The notes: generated by a model from the sequence alone, not told the origin. Numbered from the stretch's first letter, positions 46,913 to 61,184 are shown. The stretch is DNA of 64,000 nt from Xiphias gladius (GCF_016859285.1 NC_053416.1:16324501-16388500); one strand, 5' to 3'. Translations and numbers: made by a program.

Positions 46913-49506
46913 AAATCTTTTTTTTTCTTTTCACTTCACACATTAGCAGTGGATGCAGAAAGACATTGGGGGATTTTTCTTACTGGATCCACGAGCTTGC
47001 GAAGAGAAGGGAGGCGAACAGGAGATGGTTCCATTCAAGGCCAGGATGTTAATGATTGATGTCTGCAGCTGACTCAACACAAGTATTAGCTAATGAGAAA
47101 ACCAATTCTGGATCAGTTACACATGCAGTTAACCGTACACTGTGTAGCATCTCTGAATATCAACATTTTCCAGTAGGATTCTGGTCTGATAAATACAAAA
47201 TATCCAGAGATTGAGACTGACTGAGCAATTTAGCGTACAACATGGTATTGGTTGTGACTCACTTGGTACATGGCGTACTTGGGTATGATTTTGAGGCTGT
47301 GTAGATGGCTGTTAGTGTTCATGAAGATGATGGCAACAGGCCAAAGGGAGATGATTGTGAGAACACCAATTAATGGGTTAATCCAAATAGCTGTACCAGT
47401 TATCTCTAGCTGAAAAAGAAGCAAAGAAATGTTTCATTTTTTTTTCATGCTCATTTAATTTTTTTTAGTACAATCAGATATGTAGCAAATCGTATCAAAT
47501 ACTCACATCAGAGAGATCAAAGTTGCCGTTTGTCCACAATATTATGGCAAGGACAGAAAGCACCGTTTTAAGGATTGCATACTGAAGAGCACCCATCTTC
47601 AGCAAGAATAACATTCGCCTGAATGATCCCAAATAAAGACAGATCGACTTTAATTGTGTATACGCTCATAAGACAATGTCTAATCATTATAGAAAGAGTA
47701 TATAAAGGATATAAATAAGAGTGGGATTAAATTAATTTATAAATCTCAATTTATGAGAAATAAATAACATAGGCTTGAGTTATTAGAGCCAGAACAATAA
47801 TACCCCGACTGTATTTGTAGAAACAGGTATAATTACCATGACATGGGTACGCGGGGTAAACAGGGGCAGCAGCAGCAGCAGGGTCCTGTGCTGATCTTAA
47901 AGGTTTCACCAGAAAACCGCTTCAGAAAAACATCACTGCCCCCGAACTCCTGAATCATCAGGACCAAGACTTTATACACCACGACTGCAAAATAGCTACA
48001 GAGAGAAAGCAATTTAGGCCTGTATATGGAGAAGAGAAGTGCAATAATTTTCAAAAATCCGTCACATGGAGTACTGAACTTGATTTTCACAGTCTGTGAT
48101 GTTACATTTGTGCTTCTCTAGACAGGAATCCAAATGTCAAATTTAATATTTCATTTATTTATCACCTAAAAGGACACCTATGCTTTTGACCTAACTGCTG
48201 AACATACTGTATTATTTACTGTACATAAATCACATCAATCAGAAATCATAAAATATTTACCACTGTACATAGATTTCCTCTATTTTATTAAAGATGAGCA
48301 CATCGTGGCTGGAGATGTGGTGTGATCTTTGACCTTATTGTGTGTAATAATTCATCGAATGGTTGAACTCTGCGGTGAACTTGTGAAAAGTAAATTATAC
48401 TGATAGTGAGCATATGGTGAGGGTCAGAGGAGACGGGGGAGTATTTACATCAGTAAATACAAATTATTTTGTTTGCATTTACTCCTTTGGCCAAGACTCC
48501 AATAATCCGTGTTTTATCTTTACCAAAATGACAAGGTGATATAATTCGTCTCATTGTCATTTATCCTAGAATATGGACAGAAACCCCAATGTTGTATTTC
48601 AGCTTTTTAGAAGTGTCAGTGAAAGAAACCCTCTACTGTAGGAGAAAATACTTTGCCCCACGTACTAAATTAGGTGTAGGTGAGAGAAAACGTACCAGTT
48701 AGACGTCATGTCTGTGATCATGACGGCCTTTGGGATCCACATCCCAAAACAAGCCATGGTGGCAATGACCTGACATGGGGAAACGAGATAATGTGCATTA
48801 ATCAGGTTTCACGTTGTGTTTCAAAGGGCCTTGTGTCCCAGTTCTTGACACCTACTCCACAAATTCAGTGGTTGCTAATGATCATATTTCAATTGGTTTT
48901 AGAATTAGCAGCATATCATAACATCAGAATAGGGCCGAATGCTTACAGGTGCTGCACCATTTATCCAGATGATGGTTGTCTTTTTGGGGTACGGCAAGTT
49001 TTTATAAATATAGACACACTGCTCCAGGTACAGCAGCAGAGAGACCACGGACATGAAGGTGAGCATGGAATACAGGCAAACTCCAAACACATCCAGCTCT
49101 GATTAAAAAAACAAAAAGGAAACAGGTTTTCCTCAGTCTTAACACAAATGAATTTAACTCTAGCAGACATATAACTACTGCAGGTCCATGACTGTGTACT
49201 ATTGAGTACTATCAGATTATTTATTTTTATTTCATGGGACATTGTTGTATGTTGGAATTGAGGCAAATAAATGATCAAAAAAGAAACCAATATCATATGG
49301 TACATTCAGGGCTTTCAGACATATGGACACACACAGGTCACTGCTGAGTACACTGTTGATGTCATTAGCACAGACTGGCTGATAAGGAAATGTTATCAAC
49401 TATTAGAATGTAGTAATGTGGGTTACTTACGCTTTATCACGTCGATAGCCAGGGGAGGCTCTTGTAAACAAGCTGGATCAATGGTGCTGTTGAGGGCCTC
49501 CTCCAT
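46713..49506 (-). CDS. slc51a: Organic solute transporter subunit alpha (SLC51A-like)
   Basis: OSTalpha pairs with OSTbeta at the basolateral membrane to export bile acids and conjugated steroids. Eight exons join in frame: 49431-49506, 48947-49098, 48696-48769, 47837-47995, 47507-47618, 47263-47409, 46984-47089, 46713-46858; 972 nt, 323 aa. The start CCATGG at 49504 gives MEEALNST, with an early N-glycosylation site (NST) as expected for an extracellular N-terminus. The family signatures are present in order: EQCVYIYKN, PKKTTIIW, the cysteine cluster TGPCCCCCPCLPR, GALQYAILKTVL, TAIWINPLIGVLTI, LVLSQLQTSI, SPPFSSQARGS and ITLVTRFLYRRTYDT. About seven hydrophobic segments are expected. Length is close to human (340). 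The last exon acceptor is preceded by a long (CT)n tract. A basolateral partner gene (slc51b) is not in the window. Confidence 0.92.
46867..46908 (+). repeat. (GA)n microsatellite acting as a polypyrimidine tract
   Basis: An almost pure GA run on +, hence (CT)n on the minus strand, begins about 8 bases upstream of the acceptor 'gccgtgcag' of the last slc51a exon. Confidence 0.9.
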
Positions 49507-50890
49507 GGCATGCAGATATCCCCCTTGAGAAATTCACTGATAGACTAAAGTTTAAAAAGAAATGGTCTAGAAAATTCAACCTGAACTCAGTTTTTTTTCC
49601 TCCTTAGTAGGATGTGATTGTAAAATAACAAGGTCTACTTAAATAATTTGTTTTCCCTTTACATTGCAGTATCCGGCAGTGGGTTCTGGTAGCCCATTTG
49701 ACAGCGAGCGCACTTTAACCCTTAAGTTTCTTTTTAAAGAATGAAGGTGAGATGACAGGTTCAGAGCTTAAAAGTTTATGAGAACTCCTCCGTATAAGTA
49801 ACTGTCAATTATTCATTCACAGACTGAGGTCACAGTAATTAAAATAACACCAAGGTCTGGGTTTTAGTTAAAAGGGTGAGACCCAATGCGTCTTTCAAGT
49901 GTGATGAACTTTGACAGGGTGTGTTGTTCCCTTCCCAGTAAATATAAAAGGGTATAAAAAGATAAAGATAAAAGTTTTAGTGCCTTGAGTGCCCTACAGT
50001 ATTTCTCAGTGAAATTTAATCACATTATTTTGCTTATATTAGTTATTATTTTGTTGTATTGTGTCCCCCTCAGGATATTACTACTGAATTATGTAAAATT
50101 ATTTGGTGTGGTCAGCATCACTCTTATGCAAGATAACGCTGCATGGGTGGTTGGACATGAGATTATTATATTCAGGTTCATCTGAAAGGAAAATTAATCC
50201 CCTTTATTTCATTGGAGACAAATGTGTTTTTTTAAGATGAATCTTTGATGATCAATAACTGTCAGTGCTGCATTTAGAGTATCAGTCCAACACTGAAAGA
50301 ATTACTAATGTTGTTGATCTTTTGTCACTATTACGTCCAAGAATGGGCAGCAAAGACAAATTTGAAAAAAAGTTTCAGATTAATCATTTGAAAATCCCGA
50401 ATAATCTTTTATGAGGAAGCTAAAAGCTACAAAGAGTCAAATGGTTAATTTTTTTCCAATACAAAGCTGAGTGTCGAGACTCTTACAACTTTATCTGTAG
50501 CGCAGTTATGGAGAGCTGAATGGCACTGAGGTCATTCACCTTTCCCCGGCTAGCCGAACAACCGTTCCCAGCTCGACACGTTTCTGTGCAAGGCGAGGAG
50601 TCAGCTCAGTGAGTGCCAAAAATTACCTCAAGCTTATCAGCAGTGTCCAGCTTTTGCAGTCTTGTGTCACAATTTCCGCTGTGAGCTCTTGTGAAATACA
50701 GATGCTGTAGAAGTTGTATATCCCCAGCACTTACACTGTACCTAAACCATTTAGTTGAGGACTAGATACTTACGCCATTCATGATGGATATAGAATTTGT
50801 AATTTTTGCTTCAAAATTTAAAAAGGAGCTAAGGCATCATAATGTCTATACTTTACTGAGAACTGAGAATATTGTTTCACATGTGGCTCA
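49507..50890. other. Upstream of slc51a, nothing recognised
   Basis: Presumed promoter and 5' side of the minus-strand transporter gene. No exon or named repeat recognised. Confidence 0.45.
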
Positions 50891-50894
50891 TGTT

Positions 50895-52110
50895 TAGTCA
50901 ATCAATCATTCAGAGTTTATTTGTATAGCGCTTTTCATACAAACACAGTGAAACACAAAGTGCTTTACACAATAAAAAACTAAAACCTCCCAAGGAAAAC
51001 AATCCAGAAAAAAAAAACAGAATAAAAAGATATACCAAGTAGTAAAACAGACTAAAATGTATGATAAATAGACAGATAAATAAATGAAATACATAGAATT
51101 CAATTAGCCAGACTAAAAAGGGAAGTCCTGAGTTTGCTTTTTAAAAATATCAGCATTTCTCTGCTGCCCACAGGTCTTCAGGAAGGCTGTTCCAGAGGCG
51201 TGGACCATAGTAATAAAAAGGATGCCTCTCCATGGGTTTTTGTTCTGATTTTGGGTATGATTAAAAGGCCACTACCAGAAGACCTGAGGGTTTCTAGAGG
51301 GTTCATAGGATAAAAGCAAATCCGATAAACTGGTCCAACCAGTAAATCAATAAAAGGATCTCAAAATCAGTTGTGAAGCAGACAGGTAGCTTGTGCAGAG
51401 ACTTTTAATTGGTGTAATGTGTGCTCTCTTTCTCGTCTTAGTCAACACACGTGCGGCTGAGTTTTGAAGCAGTTGTAGTTGAGATAAAATCTTCTTAGCG
51501 AGACTAGAAAGCAGAGCGTTACAATAGTCAATCCTGCAGGTAATAAAAGCGTGCAGCAGTGTCTCTGCATAGGCTTTGGCTTGAGAGAGAAACGGTTGCA
51601 TTCTGGCAATGTTCTTCAAATGGTAAAATGCAGTCTTAGTTATGTTTCTAATGTGAGGCTCAAAACTGATCTGACTCCTAGGTTATTCAGTTGTTGATCG
51701 TGGTTCAATTCCAGCGCTTGATGTTTCACACTGAGTTTCTCTCTCTGAGCTTCAGTGCCAATGACGAAGACTTCAGTTTTGTCGTGATTGAGCTTTAGGA
51801 AAATATTCTCTGCCATCCATAACTTGGTATCTAAAATACAGTTTAAAAGGGCATCAATTGGCCTTGGGTCATCAGGAGACACAACAATGTAAAGCTGTGT
51901 GTCACCAGCATAGCTCTGGAAATGGATGCCGTGCCTCCCGGTGACGTTTTCAAGTGGCAGCATTTAAAGGTTACACCACAATTCATTTTATAGCTTTTAG
52001 ATGAACATTCATCCATGCTTACAAAAAATTCTCTTCCGGTAAGATAAGATTTGAACAAAGTATCAGAGAAGCCAATCAGACTGAAGTCATATCAGGTCAA
52101 TATAGAGTTT
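50895..52110 (-). mobile_element. 5'-truncated, degraded LINE (non-LTR retrotransposon)
   Basis: On the minus strand there are reverse-transcriptase pieces: SYLTGREFFVSM...SKSYKMNCGV, then a lost PQGS region, SYAGDTQLYIVVSPDD (catalytic YADD changed to YAGD), WMAENIFLKLNHDKTEV, and later ITCRIDYCNALLSSL and LQNSAARVLTKTRKR. Several frame shifts separate them. The 3' tail (50895-50960) reads 'agcgctatacaaataaactctgaatg'-like in reverse complement, a typical LINE terminus. The sequence style fits the L2/CR1/Rex group of fish LINEs; the exact clade is uncertain. Confidence 0.85.
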
Positions 52111-54492
52111 TTTTTCATAACCATTTCAGCAATTATCACAGGGAGATTTTTTTTCCTTTTTTTTTGGTGGCTAAACAGTATGGAGCTCCAGTGACCACCT
52201 TAGATTTAACAAGACTAAGAGTCTACAGTGATGCTAGTGGCTCTATGCGCCTGTACTTTGGTACAGCGGTGCTTTGTGCTTAAATTATGTCAGCAAGCTT
52301 ATGATAATTAGCACTAAAGACAAAGCACAACTGGGTTGATGGTGATGTTGGGAGCTTTTCCAGGTATTTAGCAAGTCATAAGCCCAAGTATGGGACGAAT
52401 TAAAATTTTGACTCGATGATGGCACTAGCTGAAAAGTTAAGGGATTACAAAAATTGCAATTCATCCTGATGGAAACATGGAGTTCTGCACCAAGCCTTAT
52501 GGCAATCCGCCCAATAGTTAATTTCGCTAGAAGCCAAAAATATCAATCCATAGTTAAAACACTACAATTTGATATTTTTTGCATTGCTCAGGCATAAATA
52601 AGTAATTTGACTGGAATCTGGACAAATCTATAGATTAAACTGATATGACAAACATCTGAAAAGGCAGGGCTGTAATCCACAAAGTCAGTCATCACAGTTG
52701 TTTCACAGACAAGAATTCTACACTGCTCTCATTTGTTACAAATCACAGTGTACTTATGTTTAAGATGAAGAACCACATTTTATAGTTTCTTACATTACAT
52801 TTATTGTTACAGAACAATGAAGATCACCCTGCATGAATCATTTTCTCAATAAAAAGTTATTTACAGGCCTTACTACATTAGCGGCTCTAGCTGCTTGGTT
52901 GGTGTATTAAGCCAAGTTCAGTCAGTGAAATTAATTATTAAACTACTGTGAGTACATTCACATGGGCGACCACTCAGTCAGTAAGATCTACACACAACTT
53001 TTATTATCTGCTGATCACTCAGGTGAACCCCCCAACCACACAGTGCTGTGAATTGTGTCCAATAAAAGGAATATAATGTAATGAAACAGCCGCCAGGAGC
53101 ACAGAGGAATATTTATTATGACACCTCATCTACCCTGGTTTAGGCTCATGGACACAGTGGGACAAATTTCCCTGACCTTTCTGACATGATCTTATGTTTT
53201 TTTTTTTAGTTGTTTTTTTTAAAATAGTGGTTTCATTTTGTGCTCTTTGTTTTCCAAACTTTCAAATAAATCTTATCAAACTGGAAAAACAAATGGAAAG
53301 AACACAGATTGATCCTTTACATTAACACTCAAGGTTGATTCATTGTATACAAATATAAAGCAAAGGATTGATCATGAGTATGAACCTGGTTATGGAAGGA
53401 CAAACATGACCTATAATCTAGTATCTTTTTAAAAAGGTAATAAATATAAATAAATAAAATGAATATACATGGAAAGACAATGCAATTAATTTATAAAAGC
53501 TTGATAACAAATAAATTACAAATATCTATAGTGCAGTGAAAAATGGTAATTTCCTTGATATTATACAATAGCATTATACAGTAGGTGATCTACTGGTTGT
53601 GTGTCTTAATTATTAGGAATGAGAAACAGTCTTAACTGCAGTTAAACTGGAATTGGTCCTCACATTTTAAGCTTATATCACCTGTATATTTACCCATCAT
53701 ATACAATTTTAAATGCAAAAATAATATCTTAAAAGTGTAAACAGAGAGACCTTTAAATCTTTTCAATCAGGTAAACTGTAAACTAAATTAGACCCTTTGA
53801 TAACTGACTACTGGTCTTAATAATTGCACTGTGCTTGGAGTTAAAAACTGATAAGACATATTGGACACAGCATTGAAATCCCTCACCATTTTGTATGAGT
53901 TATACAATTCTCGCTTTAGTGGTTCACACTGATCTACATCAAAAATAACCAGATTGGAGGCTTAGTCGTTAATGCTTGATTAATACTGATAAAAGGATGA
54001 TTCTCTTGTTGAAATGTATAATGTGATTAATCCATGTAGACAAATTCAGACAATGTAGACATACATTGGCTCAAGGGGTCCCAGAGTTTTTCAGATGCAA
54101 TGATTACAAAACATTTTTTGAGTGTCTTTGGCTCAAAACAAAGACAAAACTGCTGAATCACCTCTGAATGACCTGGTGGGGTCATTGAGGTCCCTGTACA
54201 GTCTCAGTTGACATGATAACAGTATTGTTTAAAGCACTGTAGATGAAGGATGTTCTGTTTAATGTACATACAGAACATGTGGCTTGAGGTTGCACTGTCA
54301 AAATGAAAATGAGGGTGGAGGACGGCTCCTGTGGAGGTGCTGATGCACCTGATTTAAGGCATCATAGTTGATGAGCTCTTTCCTGATGTGCTTGCGACCT
54401 GTGGCAACAGTCAACAAAGTACAAATAAACACAGGAGGATGAAAAAACCAGCCAAAAACTCTACAGTTGTTCATTTCATGTCCACATACCTG
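52111..54492. other. Intergenic and 3' UTR side of zdhhc15-like gene
   Basis: Mostly AT-rich DNA with no recognised exon or repeat. The part nearest 54492 probably includes 3' UTR: an acceptor-like site near 54400 and a donor-like site just after the stop codon suggest an intron inside the 3' UTR. Confidence 0.45.
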
Positions 54493-57400
54493 CTACGGCT
54501 CACTCTCCATTGTCACAGACACCATCTTGCCTCCATCTGAAAGGAAACAGTGAGGTCACAAGAGACGGTTCAGGATTAAGGGTTGCTTTGTGAGCGGAAA
54601 AGTAATGATCAAAAACACGTCACATGTAAGCCATAATGACAACAAATGAAAATGTGAGAAAAAGCATCAGCAACACACCAGTTTTCTCTTTGCTGTCGTC
54701 CACTGTGTGTTGTATTTTGTTGCCAAGCACACAAGGGTTGGTCTCCCCATCAGCAGGGCTGTAATTTAAGTCACATTAGAGATTAACACAATTAGCAAAC
54801 AAAACTGAATGGAAGCAGATTTAAAAAAAAAAAAAAAAAAAAAACCAAAACAAAACAAAACACTAGCCTTTTTCCATTTTGCTGCAGGACACTGTTTGCT
54901 TGTTCAGGATCTATGTGTACCAATCTGGTAACAAAGGAATGTCCATCTCCCAGACTGATAAAACAGAGATAAAGACAGCATTAGTGAACATGTTGGAACT
55001 GGACTGATTCAGGGTTAACTGTACTTTGGGGACTATGCTTTCTTATCTTCTCCACTCCATCACTAATGGTAGATATGGAGTTTATAAGTCTGCTAATACA
55101 GAGATAATCAACCTTAAGCACAGTGCAGACATACAGTAGTGCAGCCTATCTGTTTACATCATTGTGATTGCTAAGGTGATTGATAGCTGCAGTTATAATC
55201 AGGTCAAAGGAGACTCACCTTGAGTAAATAGGAAAAATCCAGTACTTTGCTTGGTCTCCAAACACCTCAGCTACATTTCTGCAAAAGCCGAGCGAAAACC
55301 CATTTTTGTCCGGACCATTTGCGAAGACCGGAGCTCTAAAAGCCTCTGAAAAGAATATAAAAATATAGATAGTCAGTGGTGTCTTTCCAAGGATATAATT
55401 AGCAGCTGAATTAAATTACATATTTATTTATAGTTACCTATAGTGGTCCTGTTCTTTCCCACAAGCCATAGGTGGTAGCTGAGAAGTGACAGGATGCTGA
55501 TAAAGAACAGGGCCGCAACGAAAAATAGAAACAAGATGTGGAATTTGGCGTGCGTGTCAGGCAGCTGTTTCTTCAGAGGGAGAAAAAAAAGAAAAAGAAA
55601 AAAAAAGAAAAGAAGTCTCACTCTGCACGTCTGCAGGAATATTTCTTGTCCTCATGTCAGGTCATAACAACTGACTATTGGTAACACCCACTATCCATTA
55701 TTGTCTTAAATCATTTTTCGAATAGTTTTTTTGCTATAACAATATACTTCTTCACTGTTGGACTATGTGACAGGAGCCATTGTCTCATGCAAAGCTGTAT
55801 AATGAAGAGAGTCCACTCATATGCAATCACATGACACACTTGTGCACTACAGTGACACATTTGTAAACCAACTGGTCGATATCTTACGATGCAGGCAGCA
55901 GTGGCTGATGCACATGCCTCAACACAGCCTCACTGCACTCAACTTTTAAACTGTATCTAATAAATAATAATGTTAAATAATGTCCTTCAGAGGATGTAAG
56001 TTTAATTTCTAAGTTTAAAAGAAAGAGTGTTAATGTTTTTTAAACCCATGAATCCTGACTGCCAAGAGTAAAATGGGCCTCAAAAAGGTCCTGCAACCAC
56101 CTTTAATTGAACTGTGACCACATCAAGCATTCACGGGCAAGCACCTGCCAATTTAAAACAATGAAAGCAAGAGGAAGTTTCTATACTTACAGTCCAGAAT
56201 TTGATGAAATACTGGATGACTGTTGCACAAATTACTACACAGTAGAGAGAGGCGTAGGCCAAGAACAAGACAAAGTACTTGTAATTTGAGAATCCAACAC
56301 AGTTATTCACCCTGAAAGAGACGTGACAGAAACATGAGACAGACAGTGAAATCTCTCCATATTTTTTTTAATTTTACAATAAACCAGACATTATGGCCAA
56401 TGAAATAAATAACAGTTTAAAATCCTAGTTAAACAAGAAAATCTTACCAGGGGCAGTGATGGTCCATTTTTAGCACACACCTTGAAGGATGAGAACAAGG
56501 AAAGTATACATCCTATTAGTAAAATATAGTACACATCTATATGTTAGACATTTGAAATAAGATGATACACAGAGTTCAATATTTTAAAAAGGTCAGAATT
56601 TATCTGTGTTTATGTTGTATATCAAAAATGGGCAAAGATCTCATTTTAAAAACCTACAAAAAATGTGTGTGAAAATCTGGCTTAAAACCACTATTTGCAG
56701 CGTCAGTGAGCACTGTTTAACTATGTACTCTCTTATTTCTCATCAGCAACACATCGGCAATTTTGCCCCAGTTTTCTCTTCACTTTCTGTTACCAGAAGC
56801 TGCAGTTGACGTTGTCTTGCAGCCAGAAATAAAAACTTAATTATACAGTGTGTGCGCTTAGAAAACACTCACATTTCACAGGTTGAGCAGTGATGGCAGC
56901 GGTCAGGTTTGATTACCTGGCAGTTGTCACAGTATCGGATGGCTATTTGGAGAGAATGAAAGCAGAATTATTAAAGTACTACTGTATACCCATTGCTTTT
57001 TTCCCCTATTAACAGTGCTCTTATATGAAAGAAAGCATGATTGTGTAGTTATGAGGTAGCTACTATTTATGCAAAATAAGAATTTGAGGTGTTTTAACAC
57101 TCTTAAGACTTTCCAAACTTTCAAAAATGTCCTGCTTTCTTCATTGTTTTTGTCAATGTCTCCAGTTTAATAAATATGAGGGCTTTATTTTTATAGTGCC
57201 TCTTCAAATACGCCAGTGAAGCCAAGTAGGTGAGATAAGCTGAATCTGAGTCCACCTAAGCCTCCTGATACATGCAGTTCTGTAACCGCAAGACAGACGA
57301 CCGCATCAGCAGAGAAATAACATCTTATAGTATCCCGGAGTACGTTGTTTTAAAAAGATATAAACAATAAACAAATATAAACAAAACAACATCATTTGCG

Positions 57401-58271
57401 TTGCTGATTTAATGTTGTGCATGTGAGTGACAAACATGAGCTGAACGATGAGGACAGCGTCTCCGTGTCCTTCCTACTCTGCTACAGGCCATGGCGACAA
57501 CGGTGAAACAGTGAAGAGTTTTCTCTGGTGGTTAATGCTTTTGAGAAACTACTGGGCATTAAAATAGTGAGCCAACCACAGGCAGTTTTGCTGTCGTGTT
57601 GAAAGCCTCACCTCCCCCTGCCGTGCGTGTATACACGGGTAAATTCCTCGCCACTTTCTTCAGAATCTCTTGTTGCGTCTCGGCCCGCTCCTCTCTCTCA
57701 TACAGTTCCTTCTCTGCTCTGGGCAGACTGAACTGACAGGAGGAGAAAAGAAAGCCTAACATTCAGAGTAAGCCTAACATGTAACACACAGTACTTGTAT
57801 TGGACAATCATGCAAGAATCTTCTGCTAAATTATGCATTTTCTATACATGCGTATTTACCAAATCCCGGCCTCTAAACAACTGAAAATAGGTGTGTTAAA
57901 AATGTGTTCATTTTTTTTCCTCTTGGCTTACTGCTTTTGAGGGGCCGGCTGGTGTGGACCAGATAGTTTTCCAGTAGGACCATATGAACATTGCAAGGAA
58001 AATGTGGAAGATGACCAAGTAGCTGACTGTTGAGAGAAACAAAAAGCTTCATCTGTAGTTACACTGGCATCTCTGGCATACTCTTTGCTACGAATAATCA
58101 ACATGAGAGGAATTACGTCAGGAAACTGGAATTACTAAGCAATGTCAATGGAGAAAATGAACAGTGTGTGGGGGTATCACTCACTTCGTTCTGCATTATT
58201 TGGTATTGTATCTGGATAAGGCAGAGAAACATATATTATAGGGAGCAGTAATGAATGTATGACTACACATC

Positions 58272-58322
<51 letters not shown>

Positions 58323-59097
58323 TGCACCATGTGGCAGCAGCCTGGCACGGCCGGCAGTGAAACACCAATAACAGAGAGCTTTGTTTAGGCAGCAGGGATG
58401 TCCCTGTCCTGACCACAGCCACTGAGTTACAGACATAGCTACTGTACGTCTACATGCTGATAATGGTATCATCAGTTCCAGCCTGGAACAGCCGATACAA
58501 AAAAAACCTGCTGTGAGTGCAGGGATAGTGCATGATCAATATCTATCTGCTGAATAAAGCGTACAATACTCATGTCCACCGAACTTCTTTCAGACCCGCT
58601 TGTTGAAGTCTGGAAAACTGAGTCAGGTGTATCCTAAATGAATATGCATACATATTGATCACATTTAATTATGAGGTAAGGGTAGGAAATGATAAATACA
58701 CAAACAAACTTTGGCCGAGTTGTAATTCGACTACGTTCAAACCCGCGGAAACAGTCTGTGTCATTAAAATGGGATTTTAACTCAGAGAGCTAAACTACCC
58801 ATTCATAACATTACACAGTCAGAAACAGTCAGAAACTGAGGTTTAAACGCATGTAAGCAGCCCGGGGATGATTTGAAATCCCACTTCAACTAGCAAACTT
58901 GGGAACCCCTGAAACTGTCAACGCAAGCGGATATCCGCCCCGCGATAGAAAACACCCACGTAAAAGTGATTGTACTTACACACACAGAGCTCCACGACAT
59001 AAGCGTAGTAAGACCAACCGACAACCAGGTTAATAAACAGGACCGGTACCCAGTTAAGAGCCCGTTTGCAGCACCTCAGCGCATGAGAGGGCGCCAT
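54493..59097 (-). CDS. zdhhc15: DHHC palmitoyltransferase, ZDHHC15-like
   Basis: Attaches palmitate to protein cysteines, probably in Golgi/endosomal membranes. Twelve coding exons: 58980-59097, 58185-58211, 57932-58026, 57612-57732, 56873-56942, 56448-56480, 56191-56311, 55438-55570, 55219-55345, 54868-54954, 54679-54758, 54493-54536; 1056 nt, 351 aa. TM1 is in [19 protein letters not shown] and TM2 in [17 protein letters not shown]. The Cys-rich domain [16 protein letters not shown] is at about 124-139 with the catalytic DHHC at 150-153 (KMDHHCPW). TM3/TM4 lie in exons 7-8 ([15 protein letters not shown]), then TTIEAF (TTxE motif) and NGFSLGF (PaCCT-like). The close paralog is ZDHHC2; [11 protein letters not shown] and [17 protein letters not shown] favour ZDHHC15 of fish. 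The intron after 54868 seems to use a GC donor (AAG|GCTAGT). Confidence 0.9.
58274..58320 (+). repeat. (CA)n microsatellite in zdhhc15 intron 1
   Basis: A pure CA run about 60 bp upstream (minus strand) of the tiny 27-nt coding exon 58185-58211. Confidence 0.95.
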
Positions 59098-59308
59098 CTT
59101 TAATCCGTGCAGGATATTAACTGACGGCGACGTCACATCTATGGTTTTAAATGACGGAGCCAAAGATACTACAAGACCCAGACGCTCGACTGGAACATGC
59201 GCAGATATTTTTGTAGTTCTGAAACATTCAGTCAAGTGGCGCATATTTTAACGCCCGGTATGTATACTGGACTCCTCAATCTCCTTTGGTTTGACTACAG
59301 ATTCGTCC

Positions 59309-60110
59309 AGAGGTGGAAAGTAACTTGGTTCATTTACTCAAGTACTGTACTTAAGTATAAATTTGAGGTACTTTCTCTTCATCCTGTTTTATACTTACAC
59401 TGGAGTACATTTAAGAGGGAAATAGACCTATTGTACTTTTACTCCATTACATTTATGTGACAACTTCAGTTGATTTACAGATTAACCTTTTTTTACATAC
59501 AAAACATTGGAGGAGCATATGAAATATAATAATGTTATAAATCAAATTACTGTACCAAACAATATATTCTAGTAGAGAAGAAATGATTAGTTGATTAATT
59601 GATTAGTCATTTGACAGAAAAATATTGGCAACTATTTTGATAATGGTGTTAGTAATCCTCAAAAGTGAGGATTTGCTGCTTTTCATTATAGTTGTTTCAA
59701 TCATTTTAACTTATTTTTTAATGAGTTTGAGGTTCAGTCTGTTGTTGGGACAAAATAAACATTGTGAAAGTGTCACTATTTTCTGAAATTTTACAAACCA
59801 AACGAACAGTCGAATCGATGAATTGAGAAAATAATCTGGAGATTAATCATAATAAAATAAATTAGTTGCAGTCCTACATGAAACACTTAACCCACTGTAA
59901 TGAACCACAACTTTAAAATGCTGCTTACACATTCATGCATCAATAATAATAATCTAATGATGTAATAGTATAACAGTCACAGGGGACATTTATCTCCGTT
60001 GAATACTTCTACTTTTGATACTTTGATACTTTAAATACATTTTCGCAATTATCCTTACATACTCTTACTCAAGTAACATGTTCAGTGCAGGGCTTTTACT
60101 TGTAATGTGG
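59309..60110 (+). repeat. Non-autonomous DNA transposon-like repeat with nested MITE
   Basis: Starts 'cagaggtggaaagtaacttg', continues 'actcaagtactgtacttaag' and ends 'cttactcaagtaacatgttc ... gggcttttacttgtaatg'. This start is a hallmark of a highly abundant percomorph repeat, probably hAT-like (from memory). The middle (59575-59880) is the 'accaaacg..aatcgatgaattgag' repeat also found at the start of the window. Confidence 0.65.
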
Positions 60111-61184
60111 TACAGCTTAAGTCAATGCCCTGCTGTGAGTATTTTTAAATACACCCGCCGTACACAAGTCGGACATCTTGCTTCTCATCGTCTTTGTTTG
60201 GCTGCATAAATATTCTCAGCTGATTCCTTTAACCATAGTCTATACATTCTCATCTCTTTATAATGTTTTATATCATAGTTAAGAACACTGAAGGGTTAAA
60301 ACAACTCAATTTGCTGATCCCTTTATTCCGTAACCAAGGTCTGGTGATTGGAGGCAGACCTGTTTCTCCTTCCTCTCCTTGGAGCAATAGCAATACCCTC
60401 TTCCTGAGCGACATCTATAATAATGACAAAGGCCTCTGCACTTTGATTTGGATGGTTGTGGGGAAACATTAAAGACGTAATCCTGGCGAACCAATTTAAC
60501 AACTTGTAATACATCATCTATGTTCATCAAGACGTCACATCACATATTTGATCCATTTTAATACTAATAACAATTTTGATTGGAGCAGGTTTCTGTCAAT
60601 ATCAAGAATAAGATTTTGTCCAGATTTTGTCTGAGGAACTTCAGGGATATATTGCTTCTAAACTACTACAGATGTCATATAACTGAGTAAATACAAATTG
60701 GGCCTGTCTCCCTTAGACCTACAAAAAATTATCTTGGATTGCAAAAAACAATTCAGTCTCCTCAGTCTTACGGGAAGAATCATAATGTCCGTTTAGGACA
60801 TGAAATGGCAGGGACATTTGGGTTGATTATCACTGTAAGTCTGAAAAACAGTGACCGAGTCCTGCGAAGGCAATTTGAGGGTGAGTATGTTGTGCAAATT
60901 TATCTACTAGACATATGGAATTGTAACAAATACAAGAGGACAGATCACATTCAAGACAAATTTAATGTTCTTTTCCTCTTCTTTTCAGTGAATAAACATA
61001 ATGTACATTATAATATATTGCACTTGCACTTGAATAAACCATTTAATAAATTAAAGTACAAACATTTTTTGTTTGTTAATTTTATCAGTAGCATCTTTAG
61101 ACGTATTATGTACTAAATTGATAACGTATAGCCTCTGAAAAGACCAATAAAGATGACCCAAGTATGAGGAGTTCATTGCACATG
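60111..61184. other. Intergenic between zdhhc15-like 5' end and pcyt1b 3' end
   Basis: No exon recognised. It presumably holds the pcyt1b 3' UTR next to 61185. Short reading frames here lack support. Confidence 0.45.

Noticed and set aside
46738-47052. 104-codon plus-strand ORF with an RERERER run
   Set aside because: It is antisense to two slc51a exons and includes the (GA)n repeat.
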